NCBI GenBank assembly: GCA_030770535.1 | Contig: JASVEC010000008.1 | Coordinates: 868,001-932,000 of the forward strand | DNA: 64,000 bases | Direction: 5' to 3' | Source of the DNA: Batkoa obscura | Lineage: Eukaryota > Entomophthoromycota > Entomophthoromycetes > Entomophthorales > Batkoaceae | Part shown: in pieces, positions 46,840 to 59,239 of the stretch | How positions within the stretch are numbered: position 1 is the stretch's first letter | How the letters are laid out: every line of letters starts with the position of its first letter | The notes under the pieces: generated by a model | What the model saw: only the letters and a program-made list of their open reading frames with translations | What the model was told of the DNA's origin: nothing | Databases searched by the model: none | Program-made: the position numbers and the translations under genes

Positions 46840-49800
46840 TTAAATGAAATAATCAAGTTCATAACGCTGATAAGTGTTATTCTCATCATCTTCAACACGA
46901 GGGTAATGTGCAACTAAGGTGTCAGGGGAGTAGATATAAGTATTGTTATAAAACTTCCAATAAATTTCACGAACTTTACGTGCTGGGTGAAAAAGCCCTT
47001 GTAATATATATTGAAGAATACGTCCAGATCCAAGTGAAACGCGGAGACCATCAACTGCCTCGCTTACGGCTGAGATAACATGTGGAGAAGTTTCAAAGAC
47101 GTTGGGCCAGACAAAGTTAAGAAGATGTAAAAGAGCATCTTCACATCCTAAACCGTATACACCAAGTGCAAGATGTTTAACAGTAGTGCAAGCAGTTTGA
47201 CGATGAACAAGATCTCTATCCATCAATGCATCTTCAAGGATTGGGGTGACAGCATAAATATAATCTTTAGCCATTTCACCAATATATTCGAATAGGAAAG
47301 ATAATGTTTTTAATACACCATTCTGGACATTAAGTTCTGGAACACGGTATTCATTCATAAGAGCAGGGAGTACTGTGAAAGGAGCACAAGTTTCAGCAAC
47401 AATAGCAATAGCAACAGTAGTACATACACGATTTTGGCGTTCTTGAACTTTAAGATTGTTGAGTAAAATCGCAAGAACATCCTGTGGTCCAATAGCTTTA
47501 GCAATATACCCAAAAGTATTAACAGCAGCACGACGAATTCCTTTTTTGTGAGCCTTGAGCATGTCTAAAAGCTCAATACAAATACGCATCCATTCTCTAG
47601 CAGAAACAAACTCTGCACCTCTATCAGCGATACGACCAACTAGATCAATACAATTTTCTTGTACTTTTTCATGTCTATTTTTAAGAATTGGTGTTAAGCG
47701 AGGAAGAAGATCTTTAATTGGAGGAGTCATACTAGCCATACCAATTACATTGATAATACCCTTAAGAGCACCAAGGATAGAGCCTAATACTTCGGGATAT
47801 TCTTCTCCTAAATATTCATATAAAACTACACCAAGTTGACCCATAAGCTTTTCTTCTCCACATGTACGCATGACAACAGCAATTTTAGCAATTAAATCAG
47901 CAGCTTGTTGACGAACCTTGGCTGATTTATTATTAAGGCGCCAAAGGATAGCAGAATTAATTTGCGGTAAATATGGCAAAGCTCTACGACCAAAAGCATT
48001 AACTACGGAACCAAACCCATTCAAAATTACGGATTCTTCTAAAGTTTGTTCTTGGAAGGCATAAAGTATACCATCAACAAGGGTTTCCTCTAATTTTGTA
48101 TCAATATCAGCAACTCCTAATGAGACAACTATCTTTTCAATAGTTTCCATGACCATTTTACGATAAGGTTCAGATTCATCCTTCAAATCTAAAGCAATTC
48201 TTGATACGATTTCAGATACACCAACTTTGTTTGAAAGCTCAACTGTAGTTTCAACAAGTTGTTTATAATTACGACGATCTAAAGCCATACGACGAACCCA
48301 GAAATGACGGAAAAAGTCTGGTAAAACGTCTTCTTTAATATATTGTGGAGTAACACCGTCTGTAGCAGCACATTGTTTAACTACTTTAAGGACTATTTTT
48401 TTCATTTCTTCATCAGGGGTTTGGAATTCACGAATTAAAATTACCATAACTTCTTTAGTATAATAACTTGCATACTCGGTATCCATTAAAGGAATGATAT
48501 AACCAATTGCTTTTAAGAAAGCAGCAAGGCCTTTACCACGATGTTTTCTAATACCAGTCCAAAGAGGTTTGATAACAGGATCAAATGATTCAATACCATA
48601 TGGTGCAGCGGCTTCTGCAAGAGCTGCAATAGCAAGGGCAGTAATAGTACGTACCTTTTGTTGTTCATCATCTAAACCATGCTGAATAGTCTCGACCAAG
48701 CCTCTTAAATGAGGCAAAATTGCGCATCCCATTAAAATAGAAATTTGCTGAATGATTTTGATACCAGTATGACGAGCTTGCCATGACTTTTTTGATTTAC
48801 ATACAGCTTTTAAGAAAGGTAATAATGCAGGAATACCTAAAGAAGATGCGACAACAGAGAACGCACGAGCAGTAGTATTACGTACGTATTCATCAGTACT
48901 ATCAATATCTGGGCGCATAGTAGCAATCATAGTTGCTAAACCAGCTGCTTTTGATAAATTACTAATAATTTCACGGCCTTCGACACGTGCATAATAATCT
49001 TCATCAATTAATAAAGGCTCAATTACTACTAAAATTTGGTGTACAAATGGACGAACTAAGTCATCTAACTTATAAAGAATTCTGTCGATAACTTTAACCA
49101 AAAGATGGCGTTCTTGATCTTCAAGTGCAGTAGACATAAGTAATGGTAAAATCTTTTTCAAAAGTGGACCAGCTCCAAAATCACGAGCCTTGTCGGTAAT
49201 AGTACGTAATGCAGATTTACGCATTGGTGGAGTACCATTTTTGATCTTTAATAATAACTTTAAAATTTTACGCTCTTTAAGCTCTTCAACTGGTAGAGAT
49301 TCTTCATCTGCATTGTCTAATAAAGTTCCAAAATATTTCATATCTTCAGTTTTAAAGAATGGCAGGCTTCCAACTCCAGGAATTTCAGTTGGGGCGTCAA
49401 TGCTGGCGGTCATTGTCATTTGTTGATCTTCCATCATCATAAATCCACTAGTACCAGCCATTGGGGTTGGGGTTGCTGTTAGTTTTCTTGCAGGTGTATG
49501 GATGGGAACATAAGATGCAGGGGGTTCTAAAATCTTATAACCAGTTGATGGAAGTAATTTGTCAAGATAATCATCAGTCATAGGTAAATTTCTAGCCTCA
49601 ATTTCGCGTTCCCATCTTAGAGCATTAGATACCTCTGGAGTCATTGAGCCTAATGGTACCCCACCAGCCACCCCGTATCCTGGGTTGCTTGGAGTAGCGC
49701 CTTCTTGGACAACACCAACTGGAGTCTCATCCCATCTTGACTTATTCCTTTTCCCTGGGGTTTCTGAGACTGAACTACCCGATGTTTTCGGAGTTTCATC

Positions 49801-50461
49801 CCATCTCGAAGAGCTTTCATTTACAGGGGTTTCATCCCAGCGATTTCTTTTACGTAAAGCATCTTTATCAGAAGCTCTTGGGGTTTCGTCCCATCTACTG
49901 GATGAGCGACTTGATACAGAAGATGAATCAGATGCAACTGGGGTAGGCATATCCCATCTACGTCTTTTTGGAGCTGCATCTTTTTGTGCTTCCTTTTCTT
50001 TATCTCTGATCGCCTTCATTACTCTCTCTGCTTCACGATCAAGTTCCACGCTTTTCATAACTTCAGAATATACTCTTGCATTACTCGAATCTTGATCTTT
50101 ACTAAAAGCATCTACTCTTTCAGGGGAAAGATCACGTTGAAATCTTCTAGCACGATAATCATCTTCTCTCTCGGCTATTACCTTGCTGGTTTTTTTATCA
50201 ACATTCGCAAACGGATCAACATCATGATCTATTAAATCATCTTCCCCTGGTAAAGGTAAACTGGTTTCATAATTAGAACGATCCTCAGTTGTATAAATAT
50301 CTTGATCGAAACTCACCTTCCCCACCATAGAGACTCTATTAAGGTTTTCTTGTTGCCTTTTATTGGCTTCTCTTTCGAGTTCCTTAGCCTTTACTTTGGC
50401 CTCAAGATCTATCAAACTTTTTAATACATTTTACATTAATGGATATTAATTTACCTTCCAT
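46840..50461 (-). CDS. SF3B1: Splicing factor 3B subunit 1 (SF3B1/Hsh155)
   Basis: U2 snRNP HEAT-repeat protein that clamps the branch-site helix. The protein is about 1,190 residues. The N-terminal third has repeated RWDETP motifs (at least five), where NIPP1/U2AF-homology factors bind in other organisms. [18 protein letters not shown] leads into some 20 HEAT repeats that are nearly identical to the animal protein: [80 protein letters not shown]. It ends [12 protein letters not shown]. One intron, 50409-50454, follows a 7-nt first coding exon (50455-50461, ATGGAAG). Joining it gives [20 protein letters not shown]. No ATG lies between the intron and the conserved region, which is why the tiny exon is needed. 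Confidence 0.96.
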
Positions 50462-52091
50462 TTTATTTCAATCAAAAAATAATTTTTTGAAATGATTTAG
50501 GTCAAGATTTATGCTTGCCCAGTTATCCAATAGCATTTGAACTTAGTAGCGCGTAGTTTAAAAAAACCAATGATTGAAGCTTTTACGGGTAAAAATTAAA
50601 TGCTTACCCAAATAACAAAGATGGAAAACCGGCTTCAATTAGAGAATTTACTTTGGTTTTGGAGACGATAGTGGCTTTCCTTTCAGCGTTTTGCTCGCTT
50701 TTATAGTTAAAATTTAAAATCACTGAAGTAAAAAGACATTCTAACATTTCAGTTAATTAATAGTACTAGATTATAATCTCGATAACAATGAAATTCAATA
50801 GAGCTTAGGAAATTCCCTTTTATTCTCAGAGATTATAGCTTATGATTTTTAAAGAAAGTTACTTTAGAGAATGTTTTAATAAGCAGTGGTATTAATTAAG
50901 TAATTGAGTTGTGCGCAAAGTAATATTTTTTGTTACCTTGCCGTGGGAGATAATATAGTTTAATGTTCAATCGCTTACATTAAAGCAGCTACTTGATTTT
51001 AAAATGTGTTCCCATCAAGCGGTCTACATTTTTGAAGCCAAGCTATAATCGATAATAAGTTCTAATAGATGAGACGTTTTTGCTTGCAAACCCTGTACTA
51101 ATATTTTGCAATCTTTGATTTATTGAAACTTTATTTTAAAATTGTAATCTGAGGTATTGAGCAAATTGTATTGAAAGTAAATACATAATAGTAAAATTTT
51201 AATTAAGCTTTATAATTTACTAAATCTGAAAATAAAATAAAATGTTTAAAAATCATGACTATATGTGGTTACTTTAGTTACAAAAATAATAACAATCTCG
51301 ATTTTTAAATGATTAAAAATACAACTAAAGAACAGATAAACCGTTTTGATTTATAGTTGGTTATTTACAAACATTAAAGATAGTATTTACTATACTCTAA
51401 GATAGGCTAGATAAATCAGACATTAAAAAAGCTTATAGTTAAATCAATCACTTTGAAATCCTTTAAAGCAACCTTTTTAATCAATGGATTTTATAATGTA
51501 TAAATTTCTTAAAGTATGAGAATCTGCTAAGAAATGCTGCAGCCCATTTTTTACAATAAAACTTTACTTTAATAATATTTATTCATAGCCATAAAACTTA
51601 AAATATGAATGTGTTTTTGTTTTCATCACTTTTTCCATTCTTAAGTGTTATTTGAGAGGGAAATTATTAGTAAAATTATTAAACAAAAAAATACATCCCT
51701 GTATGTATATTTAAAATGATTTCTTTATAAAGCTAAGATTCAATAACAAAATTTTTACCCTTTAATTTAACGTTTTGATTTTCTTTAAATGTACCAAACC
51801 CCACAGATTTAATATTCAAAGTATGATAATTGGGGTTACTCCTTATTTAATTTGTCTAGCCAATAATAGCATAACCTTGTTAAGTGGCAACTTTTTTTAA
51901 CAGTAGCATAAAACAATGATCAGAAGCACATGTCGATAATCTAAAATAGCTTATAATTTTAAGCTTATTAAATTATGGGCTATTTGATATACTTGGAATG
52001 TACATCATGCTATGTATGGATGATTATCTATATTTAAATTGAAAAGTTTACAACCTTTTCTTCTTTATCAATTATCAATTATTAATTGAAT
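50462..52091. other. Gene-free stretch with one MITE
   Basis: About 1.6 kb between the divergent SF3B1 and secreted GPI-protein genes, so both promoters lie at its edges. The MITE at 51603-51704 is the only other recognised feature. Confidence 0.5.
51603..51704 (+). mobile_element. MITE copy, forward orientation, partly decayed
   Basis: TTTCATCACTTTTTCC arm, altered centre TTAAGTGTTATTTGAG and GTAAAATTATTAAAC arm are present, ending ACATCCCTGTAT. Confidence 0.8.
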
Positions 52092-52676
52092 ATGAATTTT
52101 AAATTTCTTATAAGCTTAATTTCGTTATCTTTTGTATTATCTCAAGTTTATGATGACTCTCAAAGAGGCGATGTTTGTGATAGAAACCTTTCTACTTGTA
52201 CAGTTATATGTTATAATCATGATAAAGGACAACCATTAACAAACACATGTGATCCAAATACATTTAATTATGAATGTGTGTGTGCCGGAGATTACAGACC
52301 TCCACTAAACAGTAATTTTAATACATTTTCCAATGCTTATTTTAACATATTTCTAGATAACACATTACCAGCTGCAACAGCAAAATGTCAAATAGAAGGT
52401 CAACAGTGTAAAGTCGGTTGCAATGGGGCTCCAGGATGTGCCGAAAAGTGTGATTTAGACCATATTTGTCTTGGGATTGAAGAAAGAGCTAGTAATAATA
52501 CAAATTCTGCGAACTCAACTTCAACTTCAATCTCGCTTACTATCACAGCAGTTAATGCTGAAACCTCAAAGCCGTCTATTTATTCTGATACTACTTCTTC
52601 ATCTTTTAAAGTTTCTTCAAACTTTGTACTATGTTCAATCCTGACAGTATTTTCTATCTCTTTCTATCAAATATAA
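52092..52676 (+). CDS. Secreted cysteine-rich, probably GPI-anchored protein
   Basis: A 194-residue protein. A signal peptide (MNFKFLISLISLSFVLSQ) is followed by a cysteine-rich domain with pairs spread as CDRNLSTCTVIC, TCDPNTFNYECVC, KCQIEGQQCKVGC and GCAEKCDLDHIC. Then comes a Ser/Thr/Asn-rich stalk (NNTNSANSTSTSIS) and a C-terminal hydrophobic tail (SSNFVLCSILTVFSISFYQI) preceded by small residues, as for a GPI anchor. The layout matches fungal cell-wall proteins of the DUF7707 kind, which is family knowledge from pattern only. The ATG at 52092 is preferred because it opens the signal peptide directly. It has no intron. Function unknown; a cell-surface or host-interaction role is inference. 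Confidence 0.85.
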   Translation: MNFKFLISLISLSFVLSQVYDDSQRGDVCDRNLSTCTVICYNHDKGQPLTNTCDPNTFNYECVCAGDYRPPLNSNFNTFSNAYFNIFLDNTLPAATAKCQIEGQQCKVGCNGAPGCAEKCDLDHICLGIEERASNNTNSANSTSTSISLTITAVNAETSKPSIYSDTTSSSFKVSSNFVLCSILTVFSISFYQI

Positions 52677-53400
52677 TTAAATTTTTTCAAACTAGCCCTA
52701 AATAGACAGCATTCTAAATTAATTAATATTTTTATTTCGCTTTACATACATGATACTTTTCTGTTTTAAAAATACTATTAGTAATAAATATTTTTAAATT
52801 TAACTTTTCAAACTTTATTGAATTTATCCTATTTTCAATATTATGAATTGTAATAGTAAGTTGTTTGAAAATATATAACTATTAAGCTTGAATAATAGTG
52901 TAATAATTTTTATCTAATTAAAGTTATCATTTTAATTATAGAACAGCTTGCACTTAGATGTCTTCTATGTTTTTTAATTTGTGGGCAATTTTTCCTAATA
53001 TGACTTTAAAGGCTACAGCTTTTGAAATATCTTTAAATTTGTATTAAAGTTTTAACTCCGAATTAAAAACAATGAAAGACATTTAACTACAAATTGTGCT
53101 ATCCAAATAAAAGCTACTTTTTGCACAAACAAGTATCATAAATCATAGTAGTTTTTTCATGTACAAAGTAATTTTTATTTCGAACATTACTCTAAAATTG
53201 AATTTAAAATTTCTTTACTGTATTGCAAATTCTCAAGTAATTTTTGCAAATTTAAAATTAATTATCAAATCAAAATTTCGAAAAATATTTTAAATTGCAG
53301 GGGTTTTGAGAATTTTTGACTAAAGTTGAAGGTATAATAAAAACAAGCCAATCACTACTTAACTCTTCCTTTACACTTTTTACAAAAAAAATCAGTCAAA
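52677..53400. other. Intergenic stretch before RPS13
   Basis: About 720 AT-rich bases holding the 3' end of the secreted gene and the RPS13 promoter. No recognised ORF or repeat. A pyrimidine-rich tract (CTCTTCCTTTACACTTTTTA) lies just upstream of the RPS13 start. Confidence 0.5.
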
Positions 53401-53906
53401 ATGGGTCGTATGCATGCTCCTGGAAAAGGTATTTCTGGCTCCGCCACTCCATTCCGTCGTAACCCACCAAGCTGGGTTAAGACTACTTCTCTTGACTTAA
53501 ACGAGCATATCTGCAAATTAGCCAAGAAAGGTCTTACTCCATCCCAAATTGGTATTCTTTTACGTGATAGCCATGGTGTCCCTCAAGTTAAGGCCGTCAC
53601 TGGTAACAAAGTTTTACGTATCTTAAAATCCAACGGTCTTGCTCCAGAAATCCCAGAAGATCTTTATCATCTTATCAAAAAAGCTGTCGTTGTCCGTAAA
53701 CATCTTGAACGTAACCGTAAAGACAAAGATTCTAAATTCCGTCTTATTTTGATTGAATCCCGTGTCCATCGTCTTGCTCGTTACTACAAAAAAGCCGGTC
53801 AACTTCCACCAACCTGGAAATAGTAAGATTTTTATTTTTATTTCTTCAAGAGTTATTTAACAATTTTTTTAGCGAATCCTCCACTGCCTCCACTTTAGTC
53901 TCATAA
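53401..53906 (+). CDS. RPS13: 40S ribosomal protein uS15 (RPS13)
   Basis: Small-subunit ribosomal protein, starting [20 protein letters not shown], the invariant N-terminus of the eukaryotic protein. The uS15 core includes [40 protein letters not shown] and [20 protein letters not shown]. The frame first meets a stop at 53821-53823 after LPPTWK, but this lies across a splice donor. The intron 53823-53872 (50 nt, GTAAGA...TTTTTTAG) joins TA to C and restores [11 protein letters not shown], the conserved C-terminus (YESSTASALVA in animals). The total is then 151 residues, the normal length. Codon use is visibly less AT-biased than its neighbours (CGT, GGT, AAG, GTC), as expected of a highly expressed gene. 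Confidence 0.97.
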
Positions 53907-55351
53907 ATGTGCAAATAAATTGGTGAATATTTAGTTATTCAGTGGTAATTATTTTATTTATTTATTCAGTGGCAAATGACGACAACCTTATATTTACTAA
54001 CCAAATAATATAATTATTGGTGATGAAGTAGATAAATTTGTATTCACACTGTCTGATGCCTTATTGTATTTTATAGTATAAATTACAGTAATTAATTATA
54101 TTTAAATCATAGTTAAATTTGTGCTCTTCGCATTATTTATTTTAAAGGTACGATGGGATATTTCTGTTTAAGATGTGGAATCTTTTCAAGGTACGGGTAC
54201 CTTGGGCAGAATATCACCAAGCCTAATTATTTATTTTTTGTCTAATAAATTCTTTAATTAATCTATGTTTCCCTAATATTTTATGATTATAATTTTAAAA
54301 TAATACTTTCATTATAATATACAGTCTTTAATATATCAAAAGAAAATAACTTGTATAGTGCAAAATTATTGTTTAAGTATATAAAACAAGGTCGAAGAAC
54401 ACGAAAGTGTATCTACGAATTTAATACAAAAAACATTTTCAATTTAATTACTTGTTAAAAGGTTTCAATTAAGCTAAAACAATATATTTACTCAAACTTG
54501 ATATTAAATATATACAAATAAACATTAATTGGTTTATAAAATTCTCAATTAAACCACACTTTAATTAAATATAATATTTTCAAAAAAGTAATAGTAAATT
54601 CAAATTTTTATATTATAACAACAGACATACTATTTAGTAAAGTTTATTTTATTTTTAAGAAAAATAAGATAATTTATTATAAAGAATTAATCCACCGATT
54701 TAAACATATTAAAGTTTATTGAAAATAGCTCAAAATTTAACTATGTAATGTATATTCTTATAGTTTTAATAATAATAAATCCATTAAATAAGATGAGATA
54801 ATTATTAGAAAATGAGTTTTTTTAATCAACTTTTAACTAAGTTCAATTTTATATAAAGTGATTTTAGTTGAAATAATATAATATTTATGGTTAATAAGAT
54901 AGTACTTTCATTGAACGTTGATAAAGTATATTTATCAATATACAAATTATTTATATAAATTATAGTTGATAAAGATTAAATTGATGTGCTTTAATTATAA
55001 TTTGGTAAGTAAAGTGATTAACTACACTTAATATAGAAAGTGATTGGGTAAAATTTCTTTCATAAAATCAGTCTTAAAGTAACCAAGCATAAACCGTACC
55101 CTATTAGACCATGATCTAAGGGCGAAATCCAACATGATTGGATTATCCAAATATGGAAAAAACAGTGGAGCTTTCGATTAATACCAGTTCTAACAATTTC
55201 TACAAGAGGTTTAAACTGATGTGGATTGTATTTTATTAAACATAACAAATCTTTTACTTTATTTAACTAGTGAAATTATAGAATTTTATTTATTATAATC
55301 TCATCACTTTAATAACTTTTTACTATTTTTTGCTTATAAATTAATTTGCCA
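53907..55351. other. Intergenic stretch between RPS13 and the RhoGAP gene
   Basis: About 1.4 kb. Two small points stand out. An inverted repeat AAGGTACGGGTACCTT lies at 54188-54203. A less AT-biased minus-strand segment at about 55030-55250 has partly open frames but no recognisable protein. No gene is called. Confidence 0.45.
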
Positions 55352-57811
55352 ATGATGTCAAGGTATTAATGTAAAAATATAATTAATATTTTAATATTTT
55401 AAGACATGATAACAATGATAACGAAAGGAGTTCAGATCCACTAGAATGGGTTGAGATAATGGATCCACAAAGTCATAATATTATTTACGCTAATCCAGTA
55501 ATTTCTTATCAAACTAAATTTTGAAATAATGACTTAATGTTTAGGCAACTGGTGAATGTTCTTGGGAAAGGCCAAAAAAAGGATTTATGTAACTATTTTT
55601 AGGTTTAAATTTTTATTGAAGTTAACATTAGTTAGTAAAGAAAGATCATCAGAAGGAGAATGGTGGGAGTTATTTGATAAAAAACACAAATTACCATATT
55701 ATTATAATACTGTATCAAAAAAAACTGTTTGGGTTAGACCAAAAAGTGGGCTAATTATACCTTTGACAAAAATACAAGTAAATTTTATACGAATAACAAA
55801 AAACAAATAATAATCAAAATCTAGAGCGTTGCATTAAATAATAGAGAATCGACCCAAAGCGTAGAGAAAACCAAAAAAAACGAATCGAATCAGAACAAAT
55901 TAAGAAATGAGAGCCCTAAAACACCAAAAGAAAATTTTAAGGATAGTGGCCCTTTAAGTCCTTCAACAAGAAGTATAAATAATCCAAGTCCAAAGACTAA
56001 AAGTGTTCCAATTTCTCCAAAAATAACTGATGGTTCAAGTATTGATGCCTCACCTAAATCTTCAACTTCAAATATGTCTGGAAGATCATCATGTCAATTT
56101 AAATTAAAGGGCGTACAACCTGCAAAAGAAAGTCCTAATAAACTCAAAAATGGATCAAATTTAACGATTGACTTGGTAAATGATACGCTATTAATTTCGA
56201 TCTTGTGACTTATTTTTATTAGCCAAAGAATGAAGAAATAAGGCCTGAAAGTATGTTCAGTCCAGCATCTCAGAATGAGTTGTCTGAAATAAAAGCTGAA
56301 ACACCTACCAAAAACCGAAATTCTTATTTAGAGACAGCTACCAAATCTTCAGCAATAGTAGAGATCGCAAAGAAGCGCGGAATCGGTAGCCCTAAACTAG
56401 ATCTAGGTAAAAAAAATACATAATAAAACTAAAATTAGGTTAATATTTTAAAATAGAGGCGGCCAAACAAATGTCACCGTTGGTAGTAAAAGATGATGAC
56501 AAAGGATCTACTCATACCTCAACGTAATTTAATTTGTAGCTCTCTTCTTTTTAATAACATTAATTTTAGTCCAAAATCATTACCACCTGGGTTAAAACAA
56601 GATATAAATCAATTTCAAATTGATGGCTTTGCCAAAAGGTTCTTCTCAACTCATAAAAAAGGATTGTTTCGTAAAAAGGTTCCTTTAGAAAAAATGCTTA
56701 CATGGACTGATGTAAGTCGACTAATAATACATATAGATAGTATATTAATATATCTTAGGAAAGCATCAGTCAACCTTTAATGGCAATAAATAGAGGTTTA
56801 TACAAGGACGCCTTAAAAAGCTTTAAATTAATACAAAGAGTCATGGGAGATCGTAGCAAAGGGAAGAGCAATAGTGATAACGGAGACATACAATGGTTAA
56901 TTGAAAGGGGATTGAATGAAGGAGAGATCAGAGATGAAATTTATGTGCAAATTGTAAAACAATTAACAGAAAACCCCAGTTTGAAAAGTCAAAAAATAGG
57001 ATGGGAGTTGATTTCTGTGTTGCTTCTATGTTTCCCCCCATCAAAAAATTTTGAAAATTATTTTAAGAGCTTTGTTAGTTTAGGCAGATCACATGAATCT
57101 GAAGAAATAGTTACAATAGCTAAATATTCATTAATTAAACTAGATCGTATATGTAAAGTTGGACCCAAAGGTAAAGCATTGAGCCTGCCTGAAATTGAGC
57201 AAGCCAGAATAGCCGCTTTCCACCTTTCTGTATTTGGGGAATCTTTGGACACTATTATGGAACATCAAAAGGAATACCACCCAGATTTAACATTACCAAG
57301 GGTTTTACCATTCTTGACAGATTCAGTTATGAAGTTAAACGGCCACCGTAGCGAAGGTATATTCAGGGTACCTGGTGACATGGAAATGGTAGCAGAGCTA
57401 AAGCTTAGGATTGATAAAGACAATTATGAAATTGAAGGAATCACGGATTGTAATGTTCCAGCCTCACTGCTCAAATTATTTTTAAGAGATTTAGAAGAAC
57501 CGTTGATACCTTCTAAGTATTATGATGACTGTTTAAAAGCAAGTAAAAAGTGTGAAGATGCGATTAAGATCATCGGAAGCTTACCAGAAGCAAACAAAAA
57601 AGTTGCCCAATTTGTAATTAAATTTTTACAAAAATTTACAGATCCAGAAGTAATTTCAATGACCAAAATGTCTATACAGAATCTAGCTATGGTGTTCGCA
57701 CCTTCATTTTTAAGATGTCCTAGTGATAACTTGACTGAAGTATTTGCCAACTCCAAGTTAGAGCAAGAATTCCTAAAGGAGTTATTAGTCAATTATACTA
57801 TTGAAGAATAA
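55352..57811 (+). CDS. WW-MyTH4-RhoGAP protein (ARHGAP39-like)
   Basis: Rho-family GTPase-activating protein. A first coding exon of 11 nt (ATGATGTCAAG, 55352-55362) and an intron of about 40 nt lead into HDNNDNERSSDPLEWVEIMD. A first WW domain contains PATGECSWERPKKGF and a second EGEWWELFDKKHKLPYYYNT and KKTVWVRPKSG. A Ser/Pro/Lys-rich linker with SPKTKSVPISPK-like runs follows (about 55830-56480). The MyTH4 domain runs from KKVPLEKMLTWTD through QWLIERGLNEGEIRDEIYVQ and GWELISVLLLCFPPSKNFE. The RhoGAP domain has the arginine finger block GHRSEGIFRVPGDMEM, then VPASLLKLFLRDLEEPLIPS and IQNLAMVFAPSFLRC. It ends LLVNYTIEE. Up to eight introns are inferred; those inside the linker are less certain. 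This domain order is known from animals and some fungi and links Rho/Cdc42 signalling to the cytoskeleton. Confidence 0.9.
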
Positions 57812-58202
57812 TCAATTCATTTTGTCATTGTTCTATATATATCTAATTAATGTTTATAAATCTTTTATTTTCTTGTAAGATTCATTTCCCTTTCTTTTCA
57901 TTTTTGGCGTCGTTTATTTGAGTTCACTTTTCTGGTTTAATTTTAATGGAAGCTATACAATAAAATTTTTAGTATAAATGTTAAACGATAACATAGTGAG
58001 CTAATAAAGATAAAATAGTTCATTAAAATTAAATACAAAGAATAATTAAAAGGATTAATAAAGTTCATAAAGTAATTGAAATTTATAGAAACAAATTTGC
58101 GATTTTTTTATTTCGTATTAATAGTAAATAAATTTTTCATTTTTTGATAAATAAGTTTATTGAATCACAATAAAAAGGATAGGCACAGACATTCATCCAC
58201 CT
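57812..58202. other. Convergent spacer between RhoGAP and SERF genes
   Basis: About 390 AT-rich bases between two 3' ends. No feature was recognised beyond presumed polyadenylation signals. Confidence 0.45.
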
Positions 58203-58557
58203 TTAGTTTTTAATAGCTTGCTTTGTAGCTTCTTCTTTAGCGGCTTGAGCTTTCTAATAATTGTTATGAATTTCAATAATAATGAATTTCACTTACTAAA
58301 TTTTTTTCGCGCATGATAGCAGCATCTCTAAATAAAGTTTTAGCTTACTTTAGTCTACGTTTATATTGGAAAGTCATATTACTGTTCTTGGCGAGTTTTA
58401 AATGACTTTCCATCCTCTGAGGCTTTCTTTTGTTTATTTAATTGCGCTTGCTTCTTTTGGTTTTTTGCTCTAGCTAATTCTCTTTGGTTTCCTCCTATTA
58501 TATAAAGCTATGTTAATACTTGATTTATGTTTATTTGATAAACAATATACTTGTCAT
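58203..58557 (-). CDS. SERF/4F5-family small protein
   Basis: A small gene that has no long open frame because four exons are very short. The minus-strand exons join as MTR | [20 protein letters not shown]...FKTRQEQ | DAAIMREKNL | KAQAAKEEATKQAIKN. This matches the SERF family (animal [20 protein letters not shown], then QRDSEIMQQKQKAA), about 67 residues, highly charged and disordered. Family members promote or modulate amyloid aggregation and bind nucleic acid. The first coding exon is only 7 nt (58551-58557, ATGACAA). Introns have GTATAT, GTAATA and GTAAGT donors with TAATAG, ATTTAG and TTATTAG acceptors. All three junctions keep the frame, which supports the model strongly. Confidence 0.88.
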
Positions 58558-59239
58558 CTTAATTAGTGATATACTCTAGTCTTGCAATTTGATGTTAGTT
58601 GAATAAAATACTATTGTTTAAAATTTAAAAAAGAATGAAGTACGAAACAATCCAAAAACTCTTTTTGAGTTTCAAATTTTTACTCCATGTAACAAAAATC
58701 ATCTTATTAGTGTTTTAAGTCGACTTAAACTTAACTGATTCAATTTTTTTTTCACAAAATCTTTAGTTTAGGTTTGTTAAATAAAAAGTTTAACATGATG
58801 GGCATTAGCTAGTAAATACAAAATGATAGCTTTATTATTTATTTGGGGGTTTAAGTAGTTTTAGCCTAATAATTTCTTTTCTATATACTGGTTAATTAAA
58901 TTTTTTTATTAACAGGTACTTTTATTAAATTTCAGTTCATTTTGGCTGATTTTAAGAGCATCAAAATTGGGTCAATTAGTTATCACTTTGACTCTAGTTT
59001 TTTACAGTATACTAATCAATACCTCTAGTATAAACAGAAACTAATTCCTGGTATAGCTAGAATCCTCATCTTTACATTATCAAGATATATGTCATGTTAA
59101 TGTAAAAAAACTAACAACCCAAATGGGTTGGTTTTTTAAATCTATATTAAAGACTTGGTTTTTATCTATTTTATTAAAATTTTTATATGACTAAAACCGT
59201 TTTCCTTTGAATTTTTTTTAGTACTATTTTTGTACTTTA

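Noticed and set aside
49685-50095. 136-codon plus-strand ORF opposite SF3B1
   Set aside because: It is the antisense shadow of the RWDETP repeat region and has no features of its own. The same holds for plus-strand ORFs at 47555, 49190, 32597 and 36061 and minus-strand ORFs at 28490, 57058, 57520 and 63309.
50413-50415. Non-ATG (TTG) start for SF3B1
   Set aside because: The frame is open there only because the upstream intron end is in frame. A 7-nt first exon with ATG restores a normal start.
54015-54060. GTGATGA and CTGA boxes resembling a C/D snoRNA downstream of RPS13
   Set aside because: The boxes are only about 30 bases apart, with no terminal stem and no identified guide match, so the boxes are most likely chance.
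54188-54203. Perfect 7-bp inverted repeat AAGGTAC-GG-GTACCTT
   Set aside because: A short hairpin alone, with no T run or neighbouring gene logic. Too little to call an RNA gene or regulatory site.
55030-55250. Minus-strand ORF of 62 codons and an overlapping alternative frame (LDFALRSWSNRVRFMLGYFK)
   Set aside because: Composition is somewhat protein-like, but there is no start, splice context or recognised family. Kept only as a note on the intergenic stretch.
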